Source of the DNA: Streptomyces flaveolus
GTDB taxonomy: Bacteria > Actinomycetota > Actinomycetes > Streptomycetales > Streptomycetaceae
DNA: 10,275 nt
Direction of reading: 5' to 3'
NCBI RefSeq assembly: GCF_000716535.1
Contig: NZ_JNWV01000087.1
Location: 1 to 10,275, forward strand
Positions 1 through 5,285 of this stretch are shown here, piece by piece; position 1 is the stretch's first letter; every line of letters starts with the position of its first letter. A program made the translations under genes and the position numbers. Below the pieces are notes generated by a model. It was not told where the DNA came from and made no database searches. It was given only the letters and a program-made list of their open reading frames with translations.

Positions 1-263
1 CAGAAACCGACGACACCGTCCTGCCCACCGAACTCACCGCATAGCCTCAAAACGAGATCACCGAGTGGCCGTCGATACACCACTCCAGCGGACGTGACCT
101 GCAACAACGGCTTCACCTCAGCTGCCCAGCGGACCTTTCGTCGCGGCACTGCTGTCCGCCATGCGAGCCACCCAACGTACAGCGTCGCAAGCACACCTAG
201 GGCAGCTGCCACGGAGCCCAGTGCTGTCCAGAAGGTCTCACTCGGCGCGGCCATGGTCATCAT
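1..263 (-). CDS. N-terminal part of a membrane-anchored hypothetical protein (runs off the window)
   Basis: Reading leftward from an ATG at 263 (in-frame ATGs also at 260 and 254), the frame stays open for 87 codons to the window edge, so the C-terminus is missing. Residues about 11-36 (FWTALGSVAAALGVLATLYV and on to GWLAW) form one hydrophobic helix, followed directly by a basic PRRKVRW stretch, which suggests an N-out, cytoplasmic-C anchor. The remainder (QVTSAGVVYRRPLGDLVLRL...) looks like the start of a beta-rich domain seen in actinobacterial hypotheticals with this one-helix plus soluble-domain plan; that resemblance is from memory. There is no clear Shine-Dalgarno before 263, but TATAAA lies 8 bases upstream (272-277), so translation may be nearly leaderless. 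Third-position GC is visibly lower than in the genes to the right, hinting at acquired DNA. Function unknown. Confidence 0.6.
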   Translation of the reverse strand, partial: MMTMAAPSETFWTALGSVAAALGVLATLYVGWLAWRTAVPRRKVRWAAEVKPLLQVTSAGVVYRRPLGDLVLRLCGEFGGQDGVVGF

Positions 264-1024
264 GAGACGCGTTTATAGCAGGAGCCACGTTCGACGCGCA
301 CGCGATCGGCTCTCAACTCAGCTTGCAGCGACCGCCTTTCGGACTGACTAGGTTGCGGTGCTCGTTCACGAAAGTGATCACAGCCGCACCATAAGCGCAC
401 CAGATGGGGCGGGGAACAGCGGAAAATCACGGTGGAAGCGGCCTGACCCAAAGAGGCCGCAGCTTCCCAAGCTGAGGGCGTCGACATCGTGGTCACGGGC
501 CGTCGTGGCTTGCTGTGGTCGACGGCACCGGCAGCGTGGTGGGGGCCGGTGGGGGTACAGCGAGGCACCCGTGTGCGTGGTCGCACGCCCGCCGTCTGGG
601 CGGACTGTCGTCGGCTGAGGTTCAGGCGGGGCGCATCGCGGGTGCTAGCCGTCAGCACGATGCGGCAAGGCTGGGCCGTCTCTGGGCCGTCCGAGGCCGC
701 TCGACAGTGGCCGATGACGACCAAGGACGACCACCAGGCGCACCAGCCCACCGCCCCTAACCAGCAAAACCCCAAGCCTCCAAGATCCCCGGCAAGACCC
801 AGGGCAAGAAGCTTGGTCGGTCGCGGTCAGGCCTGGAGGAAGTCAGGCTCCGTCTGTTCCTCATCGCCGCCTACGTTCCGACATTGCGGAGAGCCATGAC
901 CGCTGCCTCAGCCTCTTCCGTGCGGCACGCCGTCGAGGATCACGACCGCTACCAGGTCTGCCCGGGCAGGCACCACAGCCACTCGGCCTCAGGTCAGTCG
1001 GCAAGGCATCCGGTACTGGAGCAG
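264..1024. other. Gene-poor stretch of about 760 bp, no confident gene
   Basis: No frame here combines a start, a ribosome binding site and a recognisable product. Two plus-strand segments have coding-like third positions: 515-760 (GTG start, 81 residues, no Shine-Dalgarno), and the open frame from 761 onward, which encodes LEEVRLRLFLIAAYVPTLRR around 834-895 but has no ATG or GTG start before 896. Both may be relics of decayed genes. A minus-strand frame (260-775) is open but cysteine-, arginine- and tryptophan-rich in a way typical of random GC-rich reading. The only clear structure is the hairpin at 434-467. Confidence 0.5.
434..467. terminator. Hairpin, possible transcription terminator
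   Basis: The left arm GGAAGC-GGCCT (434-444) pairs with AGGCC (454-458) and GCTTCC (462-467), giving 11 base pairs around a 9-nt loop (445-453) with a 3-nt bulge (459-461). No U-tract follows, as is usual for actinobacterial terminators. It lies in gene-poor sequence about 170 bp upstream of the leftmost minus-strand start, so which transcript it would end is unclear. Confidence 0.4.
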
Positions 1025-1525
1025 TCATTCCAGCCATATGAGCATCGCGTCCTCCGCTCTGGCGGCGGCCTCGAAGAAGTGTGTGAGGTCGTCGTACCAG
1101 GGACGCCCCCACTCCAGCGAGCCGGGCTCACTCCAGCCGAGCGGATACACCTCGGCGCTGGTCAGTTCGGCGGGATCCACGCCGCTGATGAGCTGGGCAT
1201 AGCCGGTGGCCCGCAGGGCTTCCGCCGCGAGCTGGACCCGCTCGGGCCGCAGGTACCTCGGAGGCCCGTACCCCCAGTCCTCATCCTCGGCGAACGGCTC
1301 CTCACCGAAGATCACGTTGACGGGGAACTCGGCGCGCGCCAGCAGGAAGCGGAGCATGTCCCACGTCTTGTAGGTGCTGAAGTGGCGCGCCTCGGCCGGC
1401 GCAGGTTCCTTCTCCTCCTCGGCGTCCCGGAGCCCTTCGACGAAGTCCAGAGCCCAGTCGGGGTCCTGGATCGTCCGTTCCAGCTCAGCAGCCGTAAGAC
1501 GCACGTACTCACCGATCATGCTCAT
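1025..1525 (-). CDS. DUF1877 / YfbM-like family protein
   Basis: A 166-residue protein beginning MSMIGEYVRLTAAELER, the characteristic opening of the DUF1877 family (E. coli YfbM, of similar length). Other family-like features are the acidic N-terminal half, the FSTYKTWDMLRFLL segment (about residues 48-61), where a Trp-Asp pair precedes a helix, and the C-terminal DLTHFFEAAARAEDAMLIWLE helix. The protein is acidic and soluble, with no signal peptide or membrane segment. Biochemical function is not established for the family. The ATG at 1525 has no Shine-Dalgarno; TAGTGT lies six bases upstream, so the start is probably leaderless. It is the last of a run of minus-strand genes but is separated from the gene upstream by 106 bp and probably has its own promoter. 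Gene call firm, function unknown. Confidence 0.88.
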   Translation of the reverse strand: MSMIGEYVRLTAAELERTIQDPDWALDFVEGLRDAEEEKEPAPAEARHFSTYKTWDMLRFLLARAEFPVNVIFGEEPFAEDEDWGYGPPRYLRPERVQLAAEALRATGYAQLISGVDPAELTSAEVYPLGWSEPGSLEWGRPWYDDLTHFFEAAARAEDAMLIWLE

Positions 1526-1531
1526 GGCCGG

Positions 1532-1537
1532 ACACTA
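1532..1537 (-). promoter_or_regulatory. Probable -10 element (TAGTGT) of a leaderless promoter for the DUF1877 gene
   Basis: On the minus strand TAGTGT fits the TANNNT -10 pattern and ends six bases before the ATG at 1525, so transcription would begin at or next to the start codon. This agrees with the absence of any Shine-Dalgarno. No good -35 is present: TTGTCA (1549-1554) sits only 11 bases away. Confidence 0.35.
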
Positions 1538-1631
1538 GACGAGGCCACTGACAACGCCCGGTCGCAGGACTGCGTCGTCCAGGCCGGCCGCCACGGCAGG
1601 TCCGAGGTTCGCATCGGCAGCCGACCGGACT

Positions 1632-2153
1632 TTATGCCTCCGCCTCCACCGCCCGCGTCACCGCTTCCCTCATCCCACGCCACCCCCGGGGCCGCTGCGG
1701 TGCCAACCGTGCGACCACGCGGCCCAGCCATTCGGGATCGCCCAGGAGGTGTGCCTGTCCCGCGTCGATGACCCGCGTCGTCAGAAGCTGAAGGAAGACG
1801 AGGTGGGCGCCGGGGTAGTGGCGGGGGTGCCGGTCGAAGCGGGCGATCCAGTTCTCGTAGGGGTGGCGCAGGGTCATGTGCAGGTAGCCGCTGCCCCGCC
1901 CCCGCCAGGGACCGGGCATGCCGCCGAGGAGCCCCCCGAAGCCGTTCGAACCCCTGGCCGGGTACTTGCTGCCCATGGTGAGGTTCATGCCCAGCATGAT
2001 CCGGGACCACGGGATCAGCTGTCCTTCCGAGTCGGGCTCGTGCTGGTACAGCCCGTCCCTTCGGAACTCCACCCAATGACCCTTGCCGGTGTCCCCCACC
2101 ACCCAGCGGCCGTCGAACAGCTCCAACGGTCCCAAGAGTGCGCTCGCGTCCAT
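1632..2153 (-). CDS. Conserved-type actinobacterial hypothetical protein
   Basis: A 173-residue soluble protein (MDASALLGPLELFDGRW...). Two ATGs are adjacent (2156 and 2153). The AAGGAG on the minus strand is only three bases before the first but six before the second, so 2153 is preferred; the alternative adds one Met. The N-terminal third (DGRWVVGDTGKGHWVEF, then WSRIMLGMNLTMGS at about residues 48-61) alternates like beta strands and is reminiscent of small PH-like or lipocalin-like folds, but this is only an impression. The middle is Gly/Pro-rich (residues about 65-85) and the C-terminus is helical and basic (EWLGRVVARLAPQRPRGWRGM). There is no signal peptide or membrane helix. The codon pattern is typical of a real high-GC gene. 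I cannot assign a function. Confidence 0.75.
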   Translation of the reverse strand: MDASALLGPLELFDGRWVVGDTGKGHWVEFRRDGLYQHEPDSEGQLIPWSRIMLGMNLTMGSKYPARGSNGFGGLLGGMPGPWRGRGSGYLHMTLRHPYENWIARFDRHPRHYPGAHLVFLQLLTTRVIDAGQAHLLGDPEWLGRVVARLAPQRPRGWRGMREAVTRAVEAEA

Positions 2154-2180
2154 CATCCGCTCCTTCGAAGCGACGTCCGG

Positions 2181-2355
2181 CTAAGCCGCGCCGAAACCCT
2201 TGCGGAGCAGAAGCTTCATGTCTTCGCCCAGCTCGGCGCTCGGATCACGGATCACCAGAAGGCCCTCCCCCACCTGGACCCAGCACAGTGTCAGCGATCG
2301 AGCTGTTCGCGGTCCACTGTCCATCCAGGTCGTCCACGACCCGTAGGTCGCGCAT
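2181..2355 (-). pseudogene. Small frameshifted gene (57 residues if repaired)
   Basis: An ATG at 2355 is preceded by a good AGGAG eight bases upstream on the minus strand and begins MRDLRVVDDLDGQWTANSSI..., with high GC at third positions. After codon 28 the frame meets a run of five Gs (complement of 2267-2271) and stops early, at 2245-2247. The neighbouring frame from that point reads GEGLLVIRDPSAELGEDMKL and on to LLRKGFGAA, again with high third-position GC, ending in TAG at 2181-2183. Removing one G from the run joins the two halves into a sensible 57-residue protein. This is either a true pseudogene, a phase-variable or slippage-prone gene, or a sequencing error in the homopolymer. I do not recognise the family. 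It lies between the membrane protein gene and the 173-residue hypothetical, in the same direction. Confidence 0.5.
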
Positions 2356-2417
2356 CCAGTGGGCTCCTGCTGCGCGGCAACGCGGCAACGCGGATCCCGG
2401 CAGCGGCCGCCCGCCGA

Positions 2418-2828
2418 TCAGACCGGGATCCAGTCAGGCCACCCCGGTGGCACGTTGTTCGCGGGGCAGAGGCCCGAGTCGCCCGGGTAGTCGGCCAGCG
2501 TTCCCCGGGTCGCGAAGAACCACCAGGCCAGGCACACCGTCGTGACGATCACCAGCACGGTCGGCAGTGCCGCGCGGATCGCGCTCGGCGCGGCCGGTGC
2601 CAGGCGGTGGCCGGCGGCCCGTGCCAGGAGCGCCACCACCGCGCCCACTCCCAGGACGACAGGGAGCAGGACGTTGAGTTCCAGGCGTCCGCCGGCGTCG
2701 TACCCCGCGTCGCAGAACGCGCGTGCCCAGACGGTCAGGGACCAGGCGGCGTAGCCCGTCGCGGCCCCGAACAGGGCGGAGGCGGCCCAGGGGAGGCAGG
2801 AGGCGGAGCTCGGCTCGGGTGTGTTCAC
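2418..2828 (-). CDS. Three-helix integral membrane protein, hypothetical
   Basis: A 136-residue protein starting at GTG 2828 (VNTPEPSSASCLPWAAS...). It has three hydrophobic helices at about residues 10-35, 52-75 and 85-108, and a polar tail (DYPGDSGLCPANNVPPGWPD), a Cys- and Pro-containing ending I associate with small Streptomyces membrane proteins of unknown role. An upstream in-frame GTG at 2900 would add 24 Arg/Thr-rich residues. I reject it because a perfect 12-bp hairpin (2847-2879) lies inside that extension and looks like the terminator of the preceding gene. The chosen start has no Shine-Dalgarno, so its translation signal is unclear and the 2900 start is not excluded. There is one cysteine near TM1, one between TM1 and TM2, and one in the tail. 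Function unknown. Confidence 0.7.
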   Translation of the reverse strand: MNTPEPSSASCLPWAASALFGAATGYAAWSLTVWARAFCDAGYDAGGRLELNVLLPVVLGVGAVVALLARAAGHRLAPAAPSAIRAALPTVLVIVTTVCLAWWFFATRGTLADYPGDSGLCPANNVPPGWPDWIPV

Positions 2829-2846
2829 GACAGGGACGACAGCGGA

Positions 2847-2879
2847 CGCACCCGGCGCGGTTCCGTGGCGCCGGGTGCG
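2847..2879 (-). terminator. Strong perfect hairpin between the secreted and membrane protein genes
   Basis: CGCACCCGGCGC (2847-2858) pairs perfectly with GCGCCGGGTGCG (2868-2879) across a 9-nt loop. It begins 28 bp downstream of the secreted-protein stop codon (2907-2909) and ends 18 bp before the GTG of the membrane gene. Position and stability fit a Streptomyces terminator lacking a U-tract. It could also act as an attenuating leader for the membrane gene. Confidence 0.6.
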
Positions 2880-2906
2880 GCTCCAAGCCGTCCATCTCAC
2901 GACAGG

Positions 2907-3290
2907 TCAGCTCAGATGCGGTACGCAGCCGAACCAGTTCACCGCGTGCTCGTCCTTCGTGTAGCCCATGCACCGCAGCGTCTTGTCGTGCAGGGTGCTG
3001 GTCCCGGCGATGTCCTCGTCGAGGTAGTCCGTCTTGTGGCGGGGCTGGACGAGGGTGTCGATGTCGATGACGTACCAGCGGTGTCTCTGGTCCGGGATGT
3101 CGCAGCCGTGAGCGGTGACGTTGCGGCTCGGGCCCTCACTCCATATCGGGCGTTCGGCGCGCTCGCAGTGTGCCTTCTCGGATGCGGCGGCGGTGCCGGC
3201 TGCGGTGCCGAGCAGGGCCGTGGCGCCCATGGCCACCGCCGCCGCGACGCCGAGCAGGCGGCGCGGGGTGTGGTGCGTCGAGTGGTTCAT
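2907..3290 (-). CDS. Small secreted four-cysteine protein, hypothetical
   Basis: A 127-residue protein. The ATG at 3290 (MNHSTHHTPRRLLGVAAAVA...) is preferred over the in-frame ATG at 3341 because it has an AGGGAG ribosome binding site at a good distance on the minus strand and places a classical signal peptide at the N-terminus. That signal has a basic PRR n-region, a hydrophobic core at about residues 12-34 and likely cleavage near GTAAA-SEK (about residue 37). The mature part is about 90 residues with four cysteines (42, 63, 107 and 122), consistent with two disulfides. It is rich in charged and aromatic residues (RHRWYVIDIDTLVQP), and ends CVPHLS. I do not recognise a catalytic motif or known inhibitor family. 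A strong hairpin follows the gene. Its divergent neighbour is the AhpD-like gene; the 240 bp between them holds several dyads. Confidence 0.78.
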   Translation of the reverse strand: MNHSTHHTPRRLLGVAAAVAMGATALLGTAAGTAAASEKAHCERAERPIWSEGPSRNVTAHGCDIPDQRHRWYVIDIDTLVQPRHKTDYLDEDIAGTSTLHDKTLRCMGYTKDEHAVNWFGCVPHLS

Positions 3291-3346
3291 CACGTGGGTC
3301 TCCCTGGCAGGCGCAATGACGGACGGTGGACGACCCGTCATCTCCC

Positions 3347-3359
3347 TGTGATCGTCACA
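3347..3359. promoter_or_regulatory. TGTGA-TCG-TCACA dyad upstream of the secreted-protein gene
   Basis: A 13-bp inverted repeat with 5-bp arms and a 3-bp centre, 57 bp upstream of the secreted-protein start. The half-sites resemble Crp/Fnr-type TGTGA, but the 3-bp spacer is shorter than the 6-bp spacing of Crp. It is a possible operator of unknown factor. Confidence 0.3.
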
Positions 3360-3420
3360 CCGGTTCCGGCGCCCGTCCTGGCGAGCACCATGCCCGTCCC
3401 ACGTCCCGGTGACCGGTGTG
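3356..3420. repeat. Perfect 9-bp inverted repeat, 47-bp spacer
   Basis: CACACCGGT at 3356-3364 and ACCGGTGTG at 3412-3420 are exact reverse complements whose centres lie 56 bp apart, in the divergent region between the secreted-protein gene and the AhpD-like gene. It could be paired operators bound across the DNA or a long-loop hairpin. A 9-bp perfect match within 65 bp of GC-rich DNA is suggestive but not proof of function. Confidence 0.35.
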
Positions 3421-3440
3421 GTGCCAATGCAGCAGCGGGA

Positions 3441-3454
3441 GTGACGCGGGTCAC
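3441..3454. promoter_or_regulatory. Crp-like dyad GTG-N6-GTCAC
   Basis: GTGACGCGGGTCAC has perfect 5-bp arms (GTGAC/GTCAC) around a 4-bp centre and fits the GTG-N6-GNCAC pattern reported for the Streptomyces coelicolor Crp protein. It sits ten bases upstream of the ECF41-like -35 element and 76 bp before the AhpD-like start, a suitable place for an activator. Its right half GTCAC recurs 15 bp downstream as part of the -35. Confidence 0.4.
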
Positions 3455-3463
3455 TTTTCGCCG

Positions 3464-3490
3464 CGTCACATCTCCGGCGCAGCCTCCGTC
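3464..3490 (+). promoter_or_regulatory. ECF41-type sigma factor promoter candidate
   Basis: CGTCACA at 3464-3470 and CGTC at 3487-3490 are separated by exactly 16 bases. The published signature of ECF41-group sigma factors is TGTCACA at -35 and CGTC at -10, so ten of eleven signature bases match. ECF41 targets are typically genes for carboxymuconolactone decarboxylases, oxidoreductases or epimerases, and the next gene (3531) belongs to the first class. Transcription from here would give a leader of roughly 35 bases that includes the AGGAG ribosome binding site at 3520-3524. No sigma factor gene is in the window. Confidence 0.62.
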
Positions 3491-3530
3491 AATGAGGTGC
3501 AAGCAGCCGCAACCCACTCAGGAGCACACC

Positions 3531-4004
3531 ATGGACGCTCGGCTCGATCTCTTCGCCAGCCCCGTCGCCGGCAAGGTGTTCAAGCACTTCAACGCCGCCG
3601 GCAAGGCGCTCGCGGAGTCCACGCTGCCCGCTGCCACGCAGGAACTGGTGAAGATCCGTGCCAGCCAGATCAACGGGTGCGGGTTCTGCACCGACATGCA
3701 CACCAAGGACGCCCTGGAGGCCGGGGAGAGCCAGACCCGGCTGCACCTGGTCGCGGTCTGGCGTGAGGCCACCGTGTTCACCGACGCCGAGCGGGCGGCC
3801 CTGGAGCTGGTGGAGCAGGCCACCCGGATCGCCGACGCGGCCGGCGGGGTCCCGGACGAGGTGTGGGCGAACGCCGCCAAGCACTACGACGAGGAGCAGC
3901 TCGCCGCCCTGGTGGCCCTCATCGCCCTGATCAACGCCTACAACCGCGTCAACGTCATCGTCCGGCAGCCCGCCGGCGACTACGTCCCCGGCATGTTCGG
4001 CTGA
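3531..4004 (+). CDS. AhpD-like carboxymuconolactone decarboxylase family protein
   Basis: A 157-residue all-helical protein of the CMD/AhpD superfamily. The hallmark is INGCGFCTDMHTKDALEAGE (residues 48-67): C50 and C53 form the redox CxxC, H57 follows, and E38 precedes it. The spacing E-11-C-2-C-3-H is identical to the catalytic set of M. tuberculosis AhpD (E118, C130, C133, H137). The extra AhpD histidine inside the CxxC (H132) is replaced by F52, so activity may differ. Such proteins act as alkylhydroperoxidases or thiol-disulfide partners in the cytoplasm; the true substrate is unknown. The ATG at 3531 has AGGAG seven bases upstream. The in-frame reading extends far leftward without stops but with no further support. 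An ECF41-like promoter lies directly upstream. It converges with the DUF2000 gene with an 11-bp gap. Confidence 0.92.
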   Translation: MDARLDLFASPVAGKVFKHFNAAGKALAESTLPAATQELVKIRASQINGCGFCTDMHTKDALEAGESQTRLHLVAVWREATVFTDAERAALELVEQATRIADAAGGVPDEVWANAAKHYDEEQLAALVALIALINAYNRVNVIVRQPAGDYVPGMFG

Positions 4005-4015
4005 GACGACCCCCC

Positions 4016-4441
4016 TCACGGGTGCATGCGCGCGCCCTTCAGGACCTTGTCCACGCCGTTCTTCGGGCCGTACACCGCCAGGCCCACCAGGTCCAGGTCG
4101 GCCGTCGGGACGGCCCGGACGGCCGCGCGGTTGTCGCGGTCGTTGCCCGTGGTGAACAGGTCCGCCGTGAACACCGCGCACGGCAGGGCACGGGTCAGCG
4201 CCCTGCCGTGCGCCGCCTTCAGGGTCTCCTTGGCGCCCTCGAAGACCAGCACCGGCTGGCGGAACATCGGCAGGTACGACACACCGTCCGCGTCCTCGTA
4301 CGGGTCGCCGACCACTTCGGGAAGCGTCGGGCCCAGGCCGCTGACCAGGAACGCGGTCACGTTCAGGCGCTGCCAGGGTTCCAGGTCCGCGCGCAGCAGC
4401 ACGGCGATCTTCGTGTCGAAACGGATGGGTTCAGTGCTCAT
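4016..4441 (-). CDS. DUF2000 family protein
   Basis: A 141-residue protein, MSTEPIRFDTKIAVLLRADL.... Family-typical parts are the opening FDTKIAVLLRADLEPWQRLN (a beta strand then a helix carrying LNVTAFLVSGL), the central YLPMFRQPVLVFEG (about residues 56-69), and the C-terminal DLDLVGLAVYGPKNGVDKVL. Members of this family are small cytoplasmic alpha/beta proteins; as I recall, solved structures have a peptidyl-tRNA hydrolase II-like fold, but no activity is established. The ATG at 4441 is chosen because the homologous region starts there; upstream in-frame codons read low-quality sequence antisense to the AraC gene. It is divergently transcribed from the AraC-family regulator with only 49 bp between starts, a common pairing in actinomycetes, so the regulator probably controls it. 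Confidence 0.88.
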   Translation of the reverse strand: MSTEPIRFDTKIAVLLRADLEPWQRLNVTAFLVSGLGPTLPEVVGDPYEDADGVSYLPMFRQPVLVFEGAKETLKAAHGRALTRALPCAVFTADLFTTGNDRDNRAAVRAVPTADLDLVGLAVYGPKNGVDKVLKGARMHP

Positions 4442-4478
4442 GCACTGAGACTCGCCGCCGGTCCGCGGTCGCGTCTTG

Positions 4479-4484
4479 TACGTT
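4479..4484 (+). promoter_or_regulatory. Probable -10 element (TACGTT) of a leaderless AraC-gene promoter
   Basis: TACGTT fits TANNNT and ends six bases before the ATG at 4491, while no Shine-Dalgarno is present in the T-rich sequence just before the start. The entire divergent region is 49 bp, so the DUF2000 promoter must overlap this one. No convincing -35 is visible. Confidence 0.35.
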
Positions 4485-4490
4485 TTTTGC

Positions 4491-5285
4491 ATGACCGTCG
4501 GGCGGGAAGTGAGCGCGTGGCGTCCCCGGGTGCCGGGCGTCACCGAGGTCTTCCACGCCCGCTTCACCGAGTACGCGTATCCGATGCACGTCCACGACGC
4601 CTGGACGCTGCTCATCGTGGACGACGGGGCCGTGCGGTACGACCTCGACCGGCATGAGCACGGCACCCCGCTCGACACCGTGTCGCTGCTGCCGCCGCAC
4701 GTGCCGCACAACGGGTCGCCGGCCACGCCGGGGGGTTTCCGCAAACGGGTCGTCTATCTGGACAGCAGCCGGCTTGGCGAGGAGTTCATCGGGCCGGCCG
4801 TGGACTCCCCCGATCTCCGGGACCCCGTGCTCCGGCTGCGCGTCGGGCAGTTGCACTCCGCCCTCGCGCGGCCGGGCGACGAGCTGGAGGCGGAGAGCAG
4901 GCTGACCCTCGTCGCGGAGCAGCTCCGGCACCGGCTGCGGCGGCGCACGGACGGGCGCCGGCACGACAGTCCCGTACTCGCCCGTCGGCTGCGGGAGTTG
5001 CTGGACTCGCGGGTCGTCGACGGGGTCTCGCTGGAGGAGGCCGGCCGGTTGCTGCACGCCCATCCGGCGCACCTCATCCGGGCGTTCAGCGGCGCGTACG
5101 GCATCGCCCCGCACCAGTACCTGATGTCGCGGCGGGTCGGGCGGGCCCGGCGGCTGCTGCTGGACGGGGTGCCGCCGGGCGAGGTGGCCCCGGTCGCCGG
5201 GTTCTACGACCAGGCCCATCTCACCCGGCACTTCAAGAAGCTGGTCGGGGTGACCCCGGGGCGTTACCGGAGCAGGGCGCGCTGA
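4491..5285 (+). CDS. AraC-family transcriptional regulator with N-terminal cupin sensor
   Basis: A 264-residue protein. Residues about 15-95 form an AraC-type cupin: HVHDAWTLLIVDDGAVRYDL, then DTVSLLPPHVPHNG, with the His residues that line ligand pockets in this fold. Residues about 165-262 are the double helix-turn-helix domain: VSLEEAGRLLHAHPAHLIRAF (first HTH) and VAPVAGFYDQAHLTRHFKKL (second), ending VGVTPGRYR, the classic AraC/XylS signature. It probably binds DNA in the 49-bp divergent region and controls the DUF2000 gene and itself in response to a small, unidentified ligand. The ATG at 4491 is preferred; an in-frame ATG at 4476 would lie in the promoter. GTG 4509 has GGGCGGGAA too close to be a good ribosome site. 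The last 22 bp overlap the convergent beta-helix gene. Confidence 0.92.
   Translation: MTVGREVSAWRPRVPGVTEVFHARFTEYAYPMHVHDAWTLLIVDDGAVRYDLDRHEHGTPLDTVSLLPPHVPHNGSPATPGGFRKRVVYLDSSRLGEEFIGPAVDSPDLRDPVLRLRVGQLHSALARPGDELEAESRLTLVAEQLRHRLRRRTDGRRHDSPVLARRLRELLDSRVVDGVSLEEAGRLLHAHPAHLIRAFSGAYGIAPHQYLMSRRVGRARRLLLDGVPPGEVAPVAGFYDQAHLTRHFKKLVGVTPGRYRSRAR

Noticed and set aside
1..44. Plus-strand tail reading ETDDTVLPTELTA followed by a stop at 42-44, resembling the end of a gene
   Set aside because: Only 13 codons are visible. The opposite strand has an 87-codon open frame with a clear membrane helix over the same bases, which is the better supported reading.
461..473. CAGC-TTCCCAA-GCTG, which looks like a tRNA-Gly(CCC) anticodon arm
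   Set aside because: No D-arm upstream, no GGTTCGA T-arm downstream and no acceptor stem; it is better explained as part of the adjacent hairpin sequence. An attachment-site relic cannot be shown.
761..1771. Long plus-strand open frame with a coding-like opening (KKLGRSRSGLEEVRLRLF...)
   Set aside because: No ATG or GTG start before 896, and from 1025 on it is antisense to the DUF1877 gene. I kept it only as a possible relic within the gene-poor region.
2373..2393. Tandem CGCGGCAA (two and a half copies)
   Set aside because: Too short and simple to be informative in GC-rich DNA.
3353..3377. Second ECF41-like pair CGTCACA...CGTC
   Set aside because: The spacer is 14 rather than 16 bases and no gene start follows at a fitting distance.
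1749..4004. Plus-strand open frame of 751 codons ending in the AhpD-like gene
   Set aside because: Everything before 3531 is antisense to real minus-strand genes or intergenic. The AGGAG-ATG at 3531 and family length mark the true start.
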